DNA of 64,000 nucleotides from Pontibacter actiniarum (GTDB lineage Bacteria > Bacteroidota > Bacteroidia > Cytophagales > Hymenobacteraceae), in contig NZ_CP021235.1 of the NCBI RefSeq assembly GCF_003585765.1, forward strand, positions 372,001 to 436,000, written 5' to 3'. Every line of letters starts with the position of its first letter. The first letter of the stretch is position 1. The position numbers and the translations under genes were made by a program. This document shows, piece after piece, positions 43,701 to 51,054 of the stretch. The notes under the pieces were generated by a model that was not told the origin of the DNA, made no database searches, and was given only the letters and a program-made list of their open reading frames with translations.

Positions 43701-43782
43701 GGCCGTTAAGAGCAGCAAAGTGCACGTGGTGCATTGCGAAGACGTAGCGCATAACGAGGAAGAGTCATACTTCGCATATTAA
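40759..43782 (+). CDS. Exported two-module amidohydrolase
   Basis: 1007 residues after a signal peptide (MKKIFTIAACLALGAGSVMAQ). Two amidohydrolase-fold modules are fused. The N-terminal one (about 30-440) has HIYPGLVDMYTSYG, with Met94 and Thr96 where the metal-binding HxH should be, so it is probably inactive. The C-terminal one (about 560-960) keeps PGIIDEHSHIALDD (His622, His624), a later His in TFTHILEG and the Asp in AINSDDAEMA, and is probably a zinc hydrolase of the imidazolonepropionase/prolidase-like group. The substrate is unknown. A smaller relative follows 62 bp downstream. GC is low (about 42-48% on many lines). Confidence 0.85.
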   Translation: MKKIFTIAACLALGAGSVMAQETFPRNGVYDERSGLVAFTNATVHTNYKTAIPNATLIIRNGKVEAVGANLKVPAGAVVMDAKGKHIYPGLVDMYTSYGLPEVKAERRNWRAAPQMESTKEGAFNWNEAIRPETNAVELFKIDSKQAAELRKQGFGTVLAVHRDGIARGTAALVTLAEKRENEVILKDKAAGALSFDKGTSKQDYPNSLMGSVALLRQTYLDAQWNAQNPGKEQNISLKAFSQSNSYPQIFEAENKLNALRADKVGDEFGKQYIIKGAGDEYQALPQIKATNAPIILSLEFPSAYNVEDPFDARRVSLEDMKHWEMAPANAALLQKAGVTIAFTANDLKDKKDFLPNLRKAVKYGLSEEEALKALTATPAKLLNADNMVGSLNKGMLANFIITTDNLFSEEGVILENWVQGEQYKISEVPADYRGVYTLKLGNGAERKLLIAGSAEKPELKVIAQDTVKGNISFKGNLVTISFAENKDSKESIRLSGWVADKNLQGEGQLPNASSVKWVAAYSEAMTEQEKKDRAKKEADTSVGSMIFPFRAYGQTELPKQETVLIKNATVWTNEKDGKLENADVLLKNGKIAKVGKNLSENGAKVVDGTGKHVTPGIIDEHSHIALDDVNEGTQSVTSEVRMADVVNPEDINIYRQLAGGVTTSQLLHGSANPIGGQSAIVKLRWGKSAEEMLVKDADPYIKFALGENVKQSNWGSTQTIRFPQSRMGVEQVYVDAFTRAKEYEQAWKSYNKLSKREKSKTAAPRRDLELEALVEILNDKRFITCHSYVQSEINMLMKVADEMGFKVNTFTHILEGYKVADKMKEHGVGGSTFGDWWAYKMEVKDAIPQNAGIMNQMGIVTAINSDDAEMARRLNQEAAKSVKYTGMSEEDALKMVTLNPAKLLHLDDRMGSIKEGKDADVVLWNDNPLSIYAKPLKTFVDGVAYYDVERDEQMRQDLEKERMRLVQKMLNEKTGGAKTQAVKSSKVHVVHCEDVAHNEEESYFAY

Positions 43783-43844
43783 TAGACGCAAGATCTTAGA
43801 TTTTAGACACAAGACTTTTTGTGGTCAAATCAAAATTGAAAAAC

Positions 43845-45185
43845 ATGAAGATTCATAAAAGATATATTTCTGCTTTAGTGGCGCTGCTATTTGCAGTGCC
43901 AGTTATGGCACAGGTTCCGGCACCTGCCCCTAAACAAAGCAAGCCGTTGCTGTTAAAAGGAGCTACCCTGCACATAGGCAACGGGCAAGTAGTAGAGAAT
44001 GCTGCTGTAGGCTTTGATAATGGTAAAATTACGTATGCTGGCCCGGCAAGCGGTGCTAACCTGAGTGGCTACCATGTGGTGGATGTATCTGGGCAACACA
44101 TTTACCCAGGCCTGATTCAGCCAAACGCAGCCCTTGGTCTGAACGAGGTAGAGAGTGTACGCGCTACCATTGACTGGCGCGAAGTAGGGGAGATGAACCC
44201 GAACGTGCGTTCTGTTATAGCCTACAACACTGACTCCGATATAATCCCAACAGTAAGAGCGAACGGAGTATTGATGACGCAGCTTACACCAGTTGGCGGT
44301 ACTATTTCTGGCTCATCTTCTATCGTGCAGCTGGATGCTTGGAACTGGGAAGATGCCATTGTGAAGGCTGATGAGGGCATGCACCTGAACTGGCCGAACA
44401 TGCTGATTGAAACCGGAGGCCGTGGCGATGAACGCCTGAAGCGTATGACGGAGGAGCGTGAGAAAACGATGCTGGAGCTGGAAAAGCTTTTCCGTGATGC
44501 CTCTGTTTACAAATCGGGCAAACACGACAGCGAGAACCTGAAATTAGCCTCTATGACTGGCTTGTTCGACGGCACGCAAAAGTTATACATCCACGCCAAC
44601 TATGGTAAGGAAATCATAGAAGGAGTGAACTTTGCCAAAAAGCAAGGTGTGAAGAACATTGTGGTAGTTGGTGCCCGCGATGCCTTTTCTGTAGTTGACT
44701 TCCTGAAAGCAAATAACGTTGCCGTGATTTACTCAGGCGTACATGCTTTGCCGTCTCGTGCGGAGGAGGATGTGGATATGCCGTACAAAACGCCTTACCT
44801 GCTGCACAAGGCTGGTGTTCCGTTTGCGCTGGATTATGACCTGGCTATACATGGTATCCGTAACCTGCCTTTTATAGCAGGCACTGCTGCTGCTTACGGC
44901 TTAGATAAAGAGCAGGCTTTAGCATCTGTTTCACTGAACACGGCTAAAATTTTAGGTATAGACAAGCAGGTTGGCTCTGTAGAAGTTGGTAAAGATGCCA
45001 CGTTGGTTGTATCAACCGGCGACCTGCTGGATATGCGAACCAACAATGTAACGCATGCCTACATACAAGGCCGTGATGTGGACCTGAACAACAAGCAGAA
45101 GTACCTGTACGAGAAGTTCGAAAACAAGTATAAAGCGCAGCAACAGCAAGTGCCAGCCAGTGCTACCTCATCTGCAGGGCACTAA
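43845..45185 (+). CDS. Exported amidohydrolase-like protein lacking metal ligands
   Basis: 446 residues with a signal peptide (MKIHKRYISALVALLFAVPVMAQ). It is similar in layout to the N-terminal module of the preceding gene (HIYPGLIQPNAALGLNEVES aligns with HIYPGLVDMYTSYGLPEVKA). Asn94 and Ala96 replace the HxH metal pair, and no other clear metal site is visible, so it is probably not a metallo-hydrolase. It may act as a partner of the two-module enzyme. The ATG at 43845 is chosen for its signal peptide. A strong terminator follows. Confidence 0.8.
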   Translation: MKIHKRYISALVALLFAVPVMAQVPAPAPKQSKPLLLKGATLHIGNGQVVENAAVGFDNGKITYAGPASGANLSGYHVVDVSGQHIYPGLIQPNAALGLNEVESVRATIDWREVGEMNPNVRSVIAYNTDSDIIPTVRANGVLMTQLTPVGGTISGSSSIVQLDAWNWEDAIVKADEGMHLNWPNMLIETGGRGDERLKRMTEEREKTMLELEKLFRDASVYKSGKHDSENLKLASMTGLFDGTQKLYIHANYGKEIIEGVNFAKKQGVKNIVVVGARDAFSVVDFLKANNVAVIYSGVHALPSRAEEDVDMPYKTPYLLHKAGVPFALDYDLAIHGIRNLPFIAGTAAAYGLDKEQALASVSLNTAKILGIDKQVGSVEVGKDATLVVSTGDLLDMRTNNVTHAYIQGRDVDLNNKQKYLYEKFENKYKAQQQQVPASATSSAGH

Positions 45186-45201
45186 TTTATACTTACATCA
45201 T

Positions 45202-45237
45202 AAAAAAGGAGCTGCCATAATTGGCAGCTCCTTTTTT
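45202..45237 (+). terminator. Terminator after the amidohydrolase pair
   Basis: Perfect 16-bp stem AAAAAAGGAGCTGCCA with its complement, loop TAAT, ending in a T6 tract. Confidence 0.92.
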
Positions 45238-45247
45238 ATTTTACTGC

Positions 45248-45414
45248 GTCTGAAGCTAAGCTTAAGTATAGCTGTTTCTTGACTATCACTTTGCGCACCC
45301 CGGGGCCAAAATTAGGTCTGAAGCTAAGCTTAAGTATAGCTGTTTCTTGACTATCACTTTGCGCACCCCGGGGCCAAAATTAGGTCTGAAGCTAAGCTTA
45401 AGTATAGCTGTTTC
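45248..45414. repeat. 68-bp tandem repeat, about 2.5 copies
   Basis: Copies start at 45248, 45316 and 45384; the first two are complete and appear identical, and the third stops after 31 bp. Each unit begins GTCTGAAGCTAAGCTTAAG, carries AAGTATAGCT and later CCCCGGGGCC. It is non-coding, between a terminator and the 3' end of the PhoD-like gene. Confidence 0.92.
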
Positions 45415-45493
45415 GGACAATTTTCTAAACCAAGGGGGAGTAGCAAGTGACCAGCTTTATACTTGCCTGAGCCGAGTTATACTATGACAAGTG

Positions 45494-46564
45494 CTAGAGG
45501 TGTGCGTGCGGATTTGCTTTTTGCTCGAATACCAGTTTCTGTTCCAGCAACACTTTATTTTCCAAGCCTCTTATTTGCATAGTCACCTTGGTGGCTTCGT
45601 CGCCCCAGTTTATATCCAGTACTCCAAAATTCAACGCTCCGGCCTGTTCGCCTACTCTAAACTTGTTTCCTTTTTTACTTGGGTTACGGAAGTGGGTCAT
45701 GCCGCTGGACGTTATTTCAAACACAGGTTGCTCGTAACCTTCCAGCTCTATCTTGGCTATTTCGCCTACGTGTCTGTCGCCGGAGAGCAGGATAGGATTA
45801 GCAGGATGTGTGGCTTCGATTAGGTGCAGGAGGCGTTTACGAGCCTTCGGGAAGGCTGACCAACTGGAATATGCGTGGCCATTTGGTAAAATCTGCATAC
45901 CACTTGCTATCAAGTTAATCTTAGCATCGCTGCTCTTCAGTTCTTTTTCCAGCCATTGCCACTGAGCCTCTCCTAGCACATCGCCGCCAAAGTTAGGCAG
46001 GTAAAGACCAAACAGCCTGTTAAACTTATCGCGGTGGTAACGGACATCCAGCAGAAATATCTTAACCTTTTGCTCACCTTCTCCTATCGTGTAGCTGCGG
46101 AATACGCCCTCCTGTTTTCGTACAGCTGCTGTGTCAGGCACACCCATAAAATTGAAGAAGTGCTGCTGGCTTTCCGCTTTCTTTTCGAACTCTTTACCAG
46201 CATCGTTATAGCCAAAATCATGATCGTCCCAGGTGCCGGTTATAGGGGTAGTTTGAAGTAGTGCCTGGTAGCCGGGGTGCTGGAGCTGCTTGCCATATTT
46301 GGCAGCCAAAGTATCCATGTTATGGGTATCAGCATAGATATTGTCTCCGAGCCACACCCAAAGGTCGGGGTTGGTGGCCACAATGCTCGGCCACAGCGGT
46401 TGAGGCTCTGCCTGGCTGTTGCAGGAACCGAACGCTATTCGGGTATTACCTGACTTTGCATTGCCCTTACCCAGAGCAGTAGCATAAAGTTCTGGAGCCA
46501 AAAGCAGTAACAGAGAAAGTGCCACAGCACCTAAATAGCTTTTAATAAAGAGTTTTTTCTGCAT
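45494..46564 (-). CDS. PhoD-like alkaline phosphatase / metallophosphoesterase
   Basis: 356 residues with a signal peptide (about 1-29). Metal-binding blocks of the PhoD family are present: IAFGSCNSQ, WVWLGDNIYAD, GTWDDHDFGYND, LLDVRYHRD, and near the C-terminus LLSGDRHVGEIAKIE. The likely role is periplasmic or surface hydrolysis of phosphomono- or diesters. It is shorter than classical PhoD (~550) and fits the compact DUF7800-less form. It is transcribed alone. Confidence 0.87.
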   Translation of the reverse strand: MQKKLFIKSYLGAVALSLLLLLAPELYATALGKGNAKSGNTRIAFGSCNSQAEPQPLWPSIVATNPDLWVWLGDNIYADTHNMDTLAAKYGKQLQHPGYQALLQTTPITGTWDDHDFGYNDAGKEFEKKAESQQHFFNFMGVPDTAAVRKQEGVFRSYTIGEGEQKVKIFLLDVRYHRDKFNRLFGLYLPNFGGDVLGEAQWQWLEKELKSSDAKINLIASGMQILPNGHAYSSWSAFPKARKRLLHLIEATHPANPILLSGDRHVGEIAKIELEGYEQPVFEITSSGMTHFRNPSKKGNKFRVGEQAGALNFGVLDINWGDEATKVTMQIRGLENKVLLEQKLVFEQKANPHAHL

Positions 46565-46614
46565 ACGAACACTACACGTAGCAATACAGCTAAGGTTCCT
46601 GTGCGTTAAAAAGA

Positions 46615-46642
46615 AAACCCCTGGGCCAGCGGCACAGGGGTT
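46615..46642 (-). terminator. Terminator of the M61 peptidase gene
   Basis: Stem AACCCCTG/CAGGGGTT; on the minus strand it is followed by TTCTTTTT. It separates the peptidase gene from the PhoD-like gene downstream. Confidence 0.75.
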
Positions 46643-46679
46643 AACCCAGGGAAATTATAAACAAACAACAAACTCTTTG

Positions 46680-48479
46680 TTACATATTCTTCATCCAGGC
46701 CTGGCGCAGGGCCAGTTGCTTCGGCGAAGCCTCTTCATTCACTTTAAACTGGTGCTTCAGCTCGGCTTCCTGCTCCAGTATTTTTACTTGCAGTTCTACA
46801 TTTTTACCGCTGCGCTCTACCGTTAAAGTATAAGCGTCGCCGGGGTTCAGGGCAACGAGTTTTGGCAGCTCCTGGCTTGCATTCTGTAGCGTGATTTCGC
46901 TTCCGTTTAGTGCTACCAAGGCATCTCCTTCCAGCAGGCCAAACTGTTGCGCGGCTCCTTCTACTTTTACCAGGCGAAGCTTTCCATCTGGCACAGCGAA
47001 AGTATAGCCTAATGCTTTTGTTTTTTTACCTGTTTTTTCAGAAGCAACATAGTCAATGCCTAGTTTGCTGTAGTACTCGGCTAACGGAAGCTGCTCTGCA
47101 TTCTTAACATAGCGGTTAAAGAAGTCACCTATTTCTGGGTAGGTTTTGACGGCAAATACATCGAAGAATTCATTCTCAGGGAAAGCCTTGTTAGGGCCAT
47201 ACTCTTTAGACAGCTCATTGATTACTTCACGCAGCCCACGCTTGCCATCAGACAACTCTAGCAAACGGATATCTAGCAAAGTGGCTACTACTGCACCACG
47301 CATGTAAATGTTGCCGTACTGCTGCTGCCCTTCGGGGGTATAAGAAGTAAGCGCTAGCTTCAGCAAGCTATAGTTTTTATCCATCTGCTCATCTATCGTC
47401 AGCTTTTCACGCTGGTCGTCAAGGTAAGCAGTAAGGTCCATCATGCCGCCACGTAGCTGCATCATGTCAGAAGCCCATTCGGTAGTGCCTTCGTATAGCC
47501 ACAAATGCTGCGATGGCGTTGGCTTCACAAAGTTGAAGCGCTCAATAACTTCTGAATGAATGTTGAGCGGCGTAATGATATGGAAGAATTCATGCGCAGC
47601 GATATCTGTCAGATGCTGTGCATAAGCAGGCGTTAAATTCTGCTCCTTCATCACATACTCTGAGCTGTAAGAGTGCTCCCATGCTCCCCAGGATGCATCC
47701 TCAAAATGATACAGGAAAGTATAGCGGTCTACCGGAAAATCAACCACAAACTTATGGGCAGCACCCAGCATGGTTGTCATATTCTGCAGCAGGTCTTCAG
47801 ACTTTATTTTACCTGTTTTAGAGTAAGTATAAATATCGATGGTGGTGCCTTCGTAATTGGTTTCGGCCTTGGTCAGGTTGCCCAGTAGGATTGGCGAATC
47901 CACGATATGGTCATAGCTGTTGGCTGTGTAGTAACCTTTGGCGTCTTTTGCCAATGCTGTACCTACCAGCCATTCCTGCGGGTGCTCTAATTTGATGCGC
48001 ATGGGTTGTGCCTGTAAGCCTTGCAAGTAGCCAAACACACCTTGCCCGTTAATCAAAGCATGGTCCTGCTCCAGAGAGGTACCGCACATGCCGTAAATCT
48101 TGTTTTCTTTAACAGGGGTGTCCCAGGTTTCAGAAATCTGGTATGTGATTTTACGTACTTTCTCTGGCTTGCTCAGTTCCCATTGGTTCGTGCTTACCTG
48201 CTTTACTTCCAGTTCACGGCCTTTCTTGTCGTAGGCCTTAAACTCATGCACAAAGCGGCCAATGTCCATGGTTTGGTAAGTGCCGGGTGCTGTTGAGGCA
48301 AACTGAAAAATGTTGTTGGTGGCGCTCAGGCCTTTTACTTCCAGTGCTACTTTAAAACGGTCGTCAGCACGGTCGTTTAAGTTTACGCTGTAAGTAAGTT
48401 CAGGGCCTTTGGCAGCCTCTGCATTGGGTGCCAGCGAAAGTAGGGCTAACAGGCCAAGTGCTGCAGATAGTTTCTTCAT
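46680..48479 (-). CDS. M61-family metallopeptidase with PDZ domain
   Basis: 599 residues with a signal peptide (about 1-22). The zinc motif HEFFH is at 296-300 and the third ligand Glu follows in LWLYEGTTEWAS. An N-terminal beta domain precedes the catalytic region. A C-terminal PDZ-like domain (about 495-570, GLLEGDALVALNGSEITL) is present. M61 enzymes (glycyl aminopeptidase) act on N-terminal Gly/Ala residues. It is likely exported to the periplasm or surface. Low GC like its neighbours. Confidence 0.9.
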   Translation of the reverse strand: MKKLSAALGLLALLSLAPNAEAAKGPELTYSVNLNDRADDRFKVALEVKGLSATNNIFQFASTAPGTYQTMDIGRFVHEFKAYDKKGRELEVKQVSTNQWELSKPEKVRKITYQISETWDTPVKENKIYGMCGTSLEQDHALINGQGVFGYLQGLQAQPMRIKLEHPQEWLVGTALAKDAKGYYTANSYDHIVDSPILLGNLTKAETNYEGTTIDIYTYSKTGKIKSEDLLQNMTTMLGAAHKFVVDFPVDRYTFLYHFEDASWGAWEHSYSSEYVMKEQNLTPAYAQHLTDIAAHEFFHIITPLNIHSEVIERFNFVKPTPSQHLWLYEGTTEWASDMMQLRGGMMDLTAYLDDQREKLTIDEQMDKNYSLLKLALTSYTPEGQQQYGNIYMRGAVVATLLDIRLLELSDGKRGLREVINELSKEYGPNKAFPENEFFDVFAVKTYPEIGDFFNRYVKNAEQLPLAEYYSKLGIDYVASEKTGKKTKALGYTFAVPDGKLRLVKVEGAAQQFGLLEGDALVALNGSEITLQNASQELPKLVALNPGDAYTLTVERSGKNVELQVKILEQEAELKHQFKVNEEASPKQLALRQAWMKNM

Positions 48480-48762
48480 ATGCTTGGAAATGGCGGTTTA
48501 TCTATCTAAAAGTATAAACATCATTTTTCTGAAACTAACGAACTAGATGAACCTGCCAAAGATATCGACCAACCTGGCGGAACAGTACGGGGAGCGGCGG
48601 GGCAGGAGCAGGGTAAAGACTGGCGCAGGTGGCTGGCAGCAGGAGAGCCCGCCACGCAAAAAAGGCCGAATCCGGGGCCGACGGGGCGGTAGAACCCAAC
48701 GTAAGCGGCTGCGGTGCGTTTATAGGTAGAGTATCAACTTAAAATTAAAAGAACCTATACCT

Positions 48763-49665
48763 ATGGAAAGAAACGACCCACGGTACCACCGCGAATTTGA
48801 GTATAAACTCCACCACAACGAACGCGACGACAGGTACTATAACGACCGCTACAGCAACCGCGACCGCGACGAAAGCTTTGAGAATTACAGAGACCGCTAC
48901 AGCAACCACCGTGGCAATTACTACGGCATGCGGGACGAGGATGCAGAGTACCGCAACGTGCGCAGCACGGGTTCCAACGTGAACTACGGCGGCGGGCCAG
49001 TGGCAGGCTATGACGCCAGCAGCTACCGCGGCGCATCCGACAGCAACGACCACTATCACTACGGCGACCCGAACCCGTACATGAGCAACCGCCGCAGCGG
49101 GGGAGGCTACCGCAGCAGCAGGGGCACAGGCTGGGAAGACCACGATAACTACGGCACCACCGGCACATCGCGCGGCACCAACTACAGCGCCGGCTCCTCA
49201 GACAGTGACCGCTACAGCCGCCAGGACAACAGCTACCGCTACAGCGGGCAGGGCCGCAGGTACGATGACTTTAACCGCGACGAGGACAACAAAAGCTACA
49301 GAGGGCGCTCAGACCGAGGCTACAACATGCTGGGTACGGATGCCTACTACGACCGTGGCGACCAGCCGCGCAGCCGTTGGGAAAACGACTACGACAGAGA
49401 CAACAGGCGCAGCATGTACGAGGGCCGCAGCGACCGCGACGACTACAGCGACCGTGGCGAGATCCGCAGAACGGACCGAGGCAACTCCGGCCGCGACGAG
49501 AACTACGCCACCGGCCTCTACGCCAACAACCGCTCATATGTAAGCGATAACAACGACTACAGCGAGCGCAGCAGCCGATACCGCCGCCCCGGCGAGACCT
49601 CCGGGCCAGACTACGGAGCCAACTCCGGCATTAGCAGCTACGGCAACGAAACCCCGCGTGCGTAA
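48763..49665 (+). CDS. Disordered Arg/Tyr/Asp/Gly-rich protein
   Basis: 300 residues with no signal peptide, membrane segment or recognisable fold. Composition is dominated by Arg, Tyr, Asp, Asn, Ser and Gly, with recurrent patches such as RDRYSN, SDRDDYSDRG and YRRPGE; hydrophobic aliphatic residues are almost absent. It is real: the frame is open for 903 bp, the ATG is followed by a normal start, and a terminator lies 18 bp past the stop. Proteins with spaced Tyr and Arg stickers can form condensates or bind nucleic acid; that role here is inference. No family can be named. Confidence 0.8.
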   Translation: MERNDPRYHREFEYKLHHNERDDRYYNDRYSNRDRDESFENYRDRYSNHRGNYYGMRDEDAEYRNVRSTGSNVNYGGGPVAGYDASSYRGASDSNDHYHYGDPNPYMSNRRSGGGYRSSRGTGWEDHDNYGTTGTSRGTNYSAGSSDSDRYSRQDNSYRYSGQGRRYDDFNRDEDNKSYRGRSDRGYNMLGTDAYYDRGDQPRSRWENDYDRDNRRSMYEGRSDRDDYSDRGEIRRTDRGNSGRDENYATGLYANNRSYVSDNNDYSERSSRYRRPGETSGPDYGANSGISSYGNETPRA

Positions 49666-49683
49666 CAGCCGCCACTCCAACAG

Positions 49684-49715
49684 AAAGTCCACAGCTAGCC
49701 CTGTGGACTTTTTTT
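49684..49715 (+). terminator. Terminator after the disordered-protein gene
   Basis: Perfect 11-bp stem AAAGTCCACAG/CTGTGGACTTT, six-base loop, followed by TTTTG. Confidence 0.88.
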
Positions 49716-49809
49716 GTGCCATACTTTAGCCGGGTGCTTGCGTAAACAGAATGCAGCCGCTGCCCAAAGCAAAGGGCCGTGGCCTATGTTTAGACAGAAT
49801 AAAGCAACT

Positions 49810-50310
49810 ATGAAAAGATTGATAAGAATATTGCCGGCCCTGCTGCTGCCCATCCTGGTGGGCGCAGGTTGCACGGCGCAAAAGGCGCAGTTAGCCTCAG
49901 AAGTATACACCATCAAGGATGCCTACTGGAGCCTTGTATCGCTGGAGGGGCAGGATGTGCAGCGCCCGCAGGACACCAAAACCGCTTTCATCCGCTTTCA
50001 GGAGAACGAGAACGATGTGCACGGCTTTACCGGGTGCAACAAATTCTTCGGCAAGTATGAGGAGGGCGGCGAGCGCCTGCAGCTCGTTAACCTGAGCACC
50101 ACCCGCATGGCCTGCCCGGATATGGAGCAGGAAAACAAGCTTATGAACGTACTGCGGAGCGTGGACAGCTACCGCATTACCGACAACATACTTATCCTGT
50201 ACAACAAAGGCACCGCCGTGGCCACCTTTATGACGGGCACGGAGCAGAGCATCGACAACGAAGTGCCCGAGGACATTGTGCCGGAGCTGGACAGCGTGAG
50301 CATCTATTAA
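49810..50310 (+). CDS. META-domain (HslJ-like) lipoprotein
   Basis: 166 residues. The signal peptide ends in lipobox VGAGC (Cys20). The META-domain core follows: YWSLVSLEGQDV, AFIRFQENENDVHGFTGCNKFFGKYE, LSTTRMACPDMEQENKLMNVL, with the paired cysteines of the family. META/HslJ proteins are linked to heat or antibiotic tolerance in other bacteria, with no known activity. The ATG at 49810 gives the signal peptide; an earlier frame from 49714 has no such start. Confidence 0.85.
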   Translation: MKRLIRILPALLLPILVGAGCTAQKAQLASEVYTIKDAYWSLVSLEGQDVQRPQDTKTAFIRFQENENDVHGFTGCNKFFGKYEEGGERLQLVNLSTTRMACPDMEQENKLMNVLRSVDSYRITDNILILYNKGTAVATFMTGTEQSIDNEVPEDIVPELDSVSIY

Positions 50311-50355
50311 AACAGGAAGGCAAGGCCCGCTGCTGCAGGCCGGAGCGGCGGGCTA

Positions 50356-50796
50356 CTACACCTGCGTTTTCAGCAGCAGCTCATTAAACTTCTCGAGCAG
50401 GCTGATGTATTTGCGCTGCAGGTTTACAAGCTCCTGTTCGCACTCGCGCAGGTTGTTGGGCTTGTACACTTCCTGTGGCTCCCCGTCGAAGGGCAGCAGC
50501 AGGTTGGTGCTCATCTGGGGCTGTGGCTTGGGAGCCTCTTTTTTTACAGTTTTACTCAGATGCGGGAAATCCTGTGAAAAGTCGTGGTGGATAATCTCGC
50601 CCAGCTTCAGGATAAAGCTGTACGGAATGCTCGACTCCTTAAACTTGTTGTAAAGCGTTTTGCGGCTGATGCCCATCTTCTCGGCCACTACACCTATCGC
50701 TACCCCACTTGCCTTAATGGCATCGCGTATTACTTCGCCTCTGTGTGTGTTTGTCTTGATCATTGTCTGCAGCTCGTTACCTGTTTGTGTAAGCAT
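50356..50796 (-). CDS. Helix-turn-helix DNA-binding protein
   Basis: 146 residues. An HTH of the XRE/Fis-like type lies at about 20-60 (VVAEKMGISRKTLYNKFKES), followed by a Pro/Gln-rich linker and a C-terminal coiled coil (about 115-145), probably for dimerisation. A -7 box at 50808-50815 is only 12 bp from the first ATG, so the Met at codon 12 (50763) may be the true start. Upstream lies a cluster of DnaA-box-like sequences. Targets are unknown. Confidence 0.8.
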   Translation of the reverse strand: MLTQTGNELQTMIKTNTHRGEVIRDAIKASGVAIGVVAEKMGISRKTLYNKFKESSIPYSFILKLGEIIHHDFSQDFPHLSKTVKKEAPKPQPQMSTNLLLPFDGEPQEVYKPNNLRECEQELVNLQRKYISLLEKFNELLLKTQV

Positions 50797-50807
50797 GTTT
50801 TCCTTTA

Positions 50808-50815
50808 CAAAAATA
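50808..50815 (-). promoter_or_regulatory. -7 element of the HTH gene
   Basis: Minus-strand TATTTTTG, a perfect TAnnTTTG, with a weak AT-rich -33 region. Confidence 0.5.
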
Positions 50816-50841
50816 GGTAATCAGTATGTATGAAATGTGAA

Positions 50842-50985
50842 TGTGGACAAATTTTACACGCCTGGGAGAGGGCGCGCCGGGGCTATGGGATAAAAATAGC
50901 TGAAAAGCAATATGTTATACGTTTGCATCTTTCGCGCTACCCACAGCTTATCTACATTTCCATACTTTATCCACAGCTATCCACA
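50842..50985. promoter_or_regulatory. Cluster of DnaA-box-like sites
   Basis: TTATCCACA (perfect) at 50967-50975; CTATCCACA at 50977-50985 and TTATCTACA at 50948-50956 (one mismatch each); CTACCCACA at 50937-50945 (two mismatches); and inverted TGTGGACAA at 50842-50850 (one mismatch). The four plus-strand sites start 11, 19 and 10 bp apart, close to helical phasing. It could be a DnaA-controlled promoter, a titration site or part of an origin. Confidence 0.6.
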
Positions 50986-51004
50986 GCTGCACAGGCGTTT
51001 GCCG

Positions 51005-51053
51005 CGCCTAAAAAAGGTCTCCGGGCGCTGTGCCCGGAGACCTTTTTTAGGCG
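51005..51053. terminator. Long bidirectional terminator
   Basis: A perfect 22-bp stem with loop GCTGT; arms begin CGCCTAAAAAAGGTCTCC, so the T6 tract lies inside the stem. It starts 2 bp after the stop codon of the 32-codon gene on the minus strand. Confidence 0.9.
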
Positions 51054-51054
51054 G

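Noticed and set aside
45248..45414. Tandem repeat as a possible CRISPR array
   Set aside because: The copies are directly adjacent with no unique spacers, and there are no cas genes.
48547..48729. 60-codon, very basic frame upstream of the disordered-protein gene
   Set aside because: No signal, domain or terminator; Arg-rich frames are common by chance in GC-rich DNA.
50842..50985. Calling the DnaA-box cluster the replication origin
   Set aside because: No dnaA nearby, gene orientation converges on the site, and no clear AT-rich unwinding region; reported only as a candidate site.
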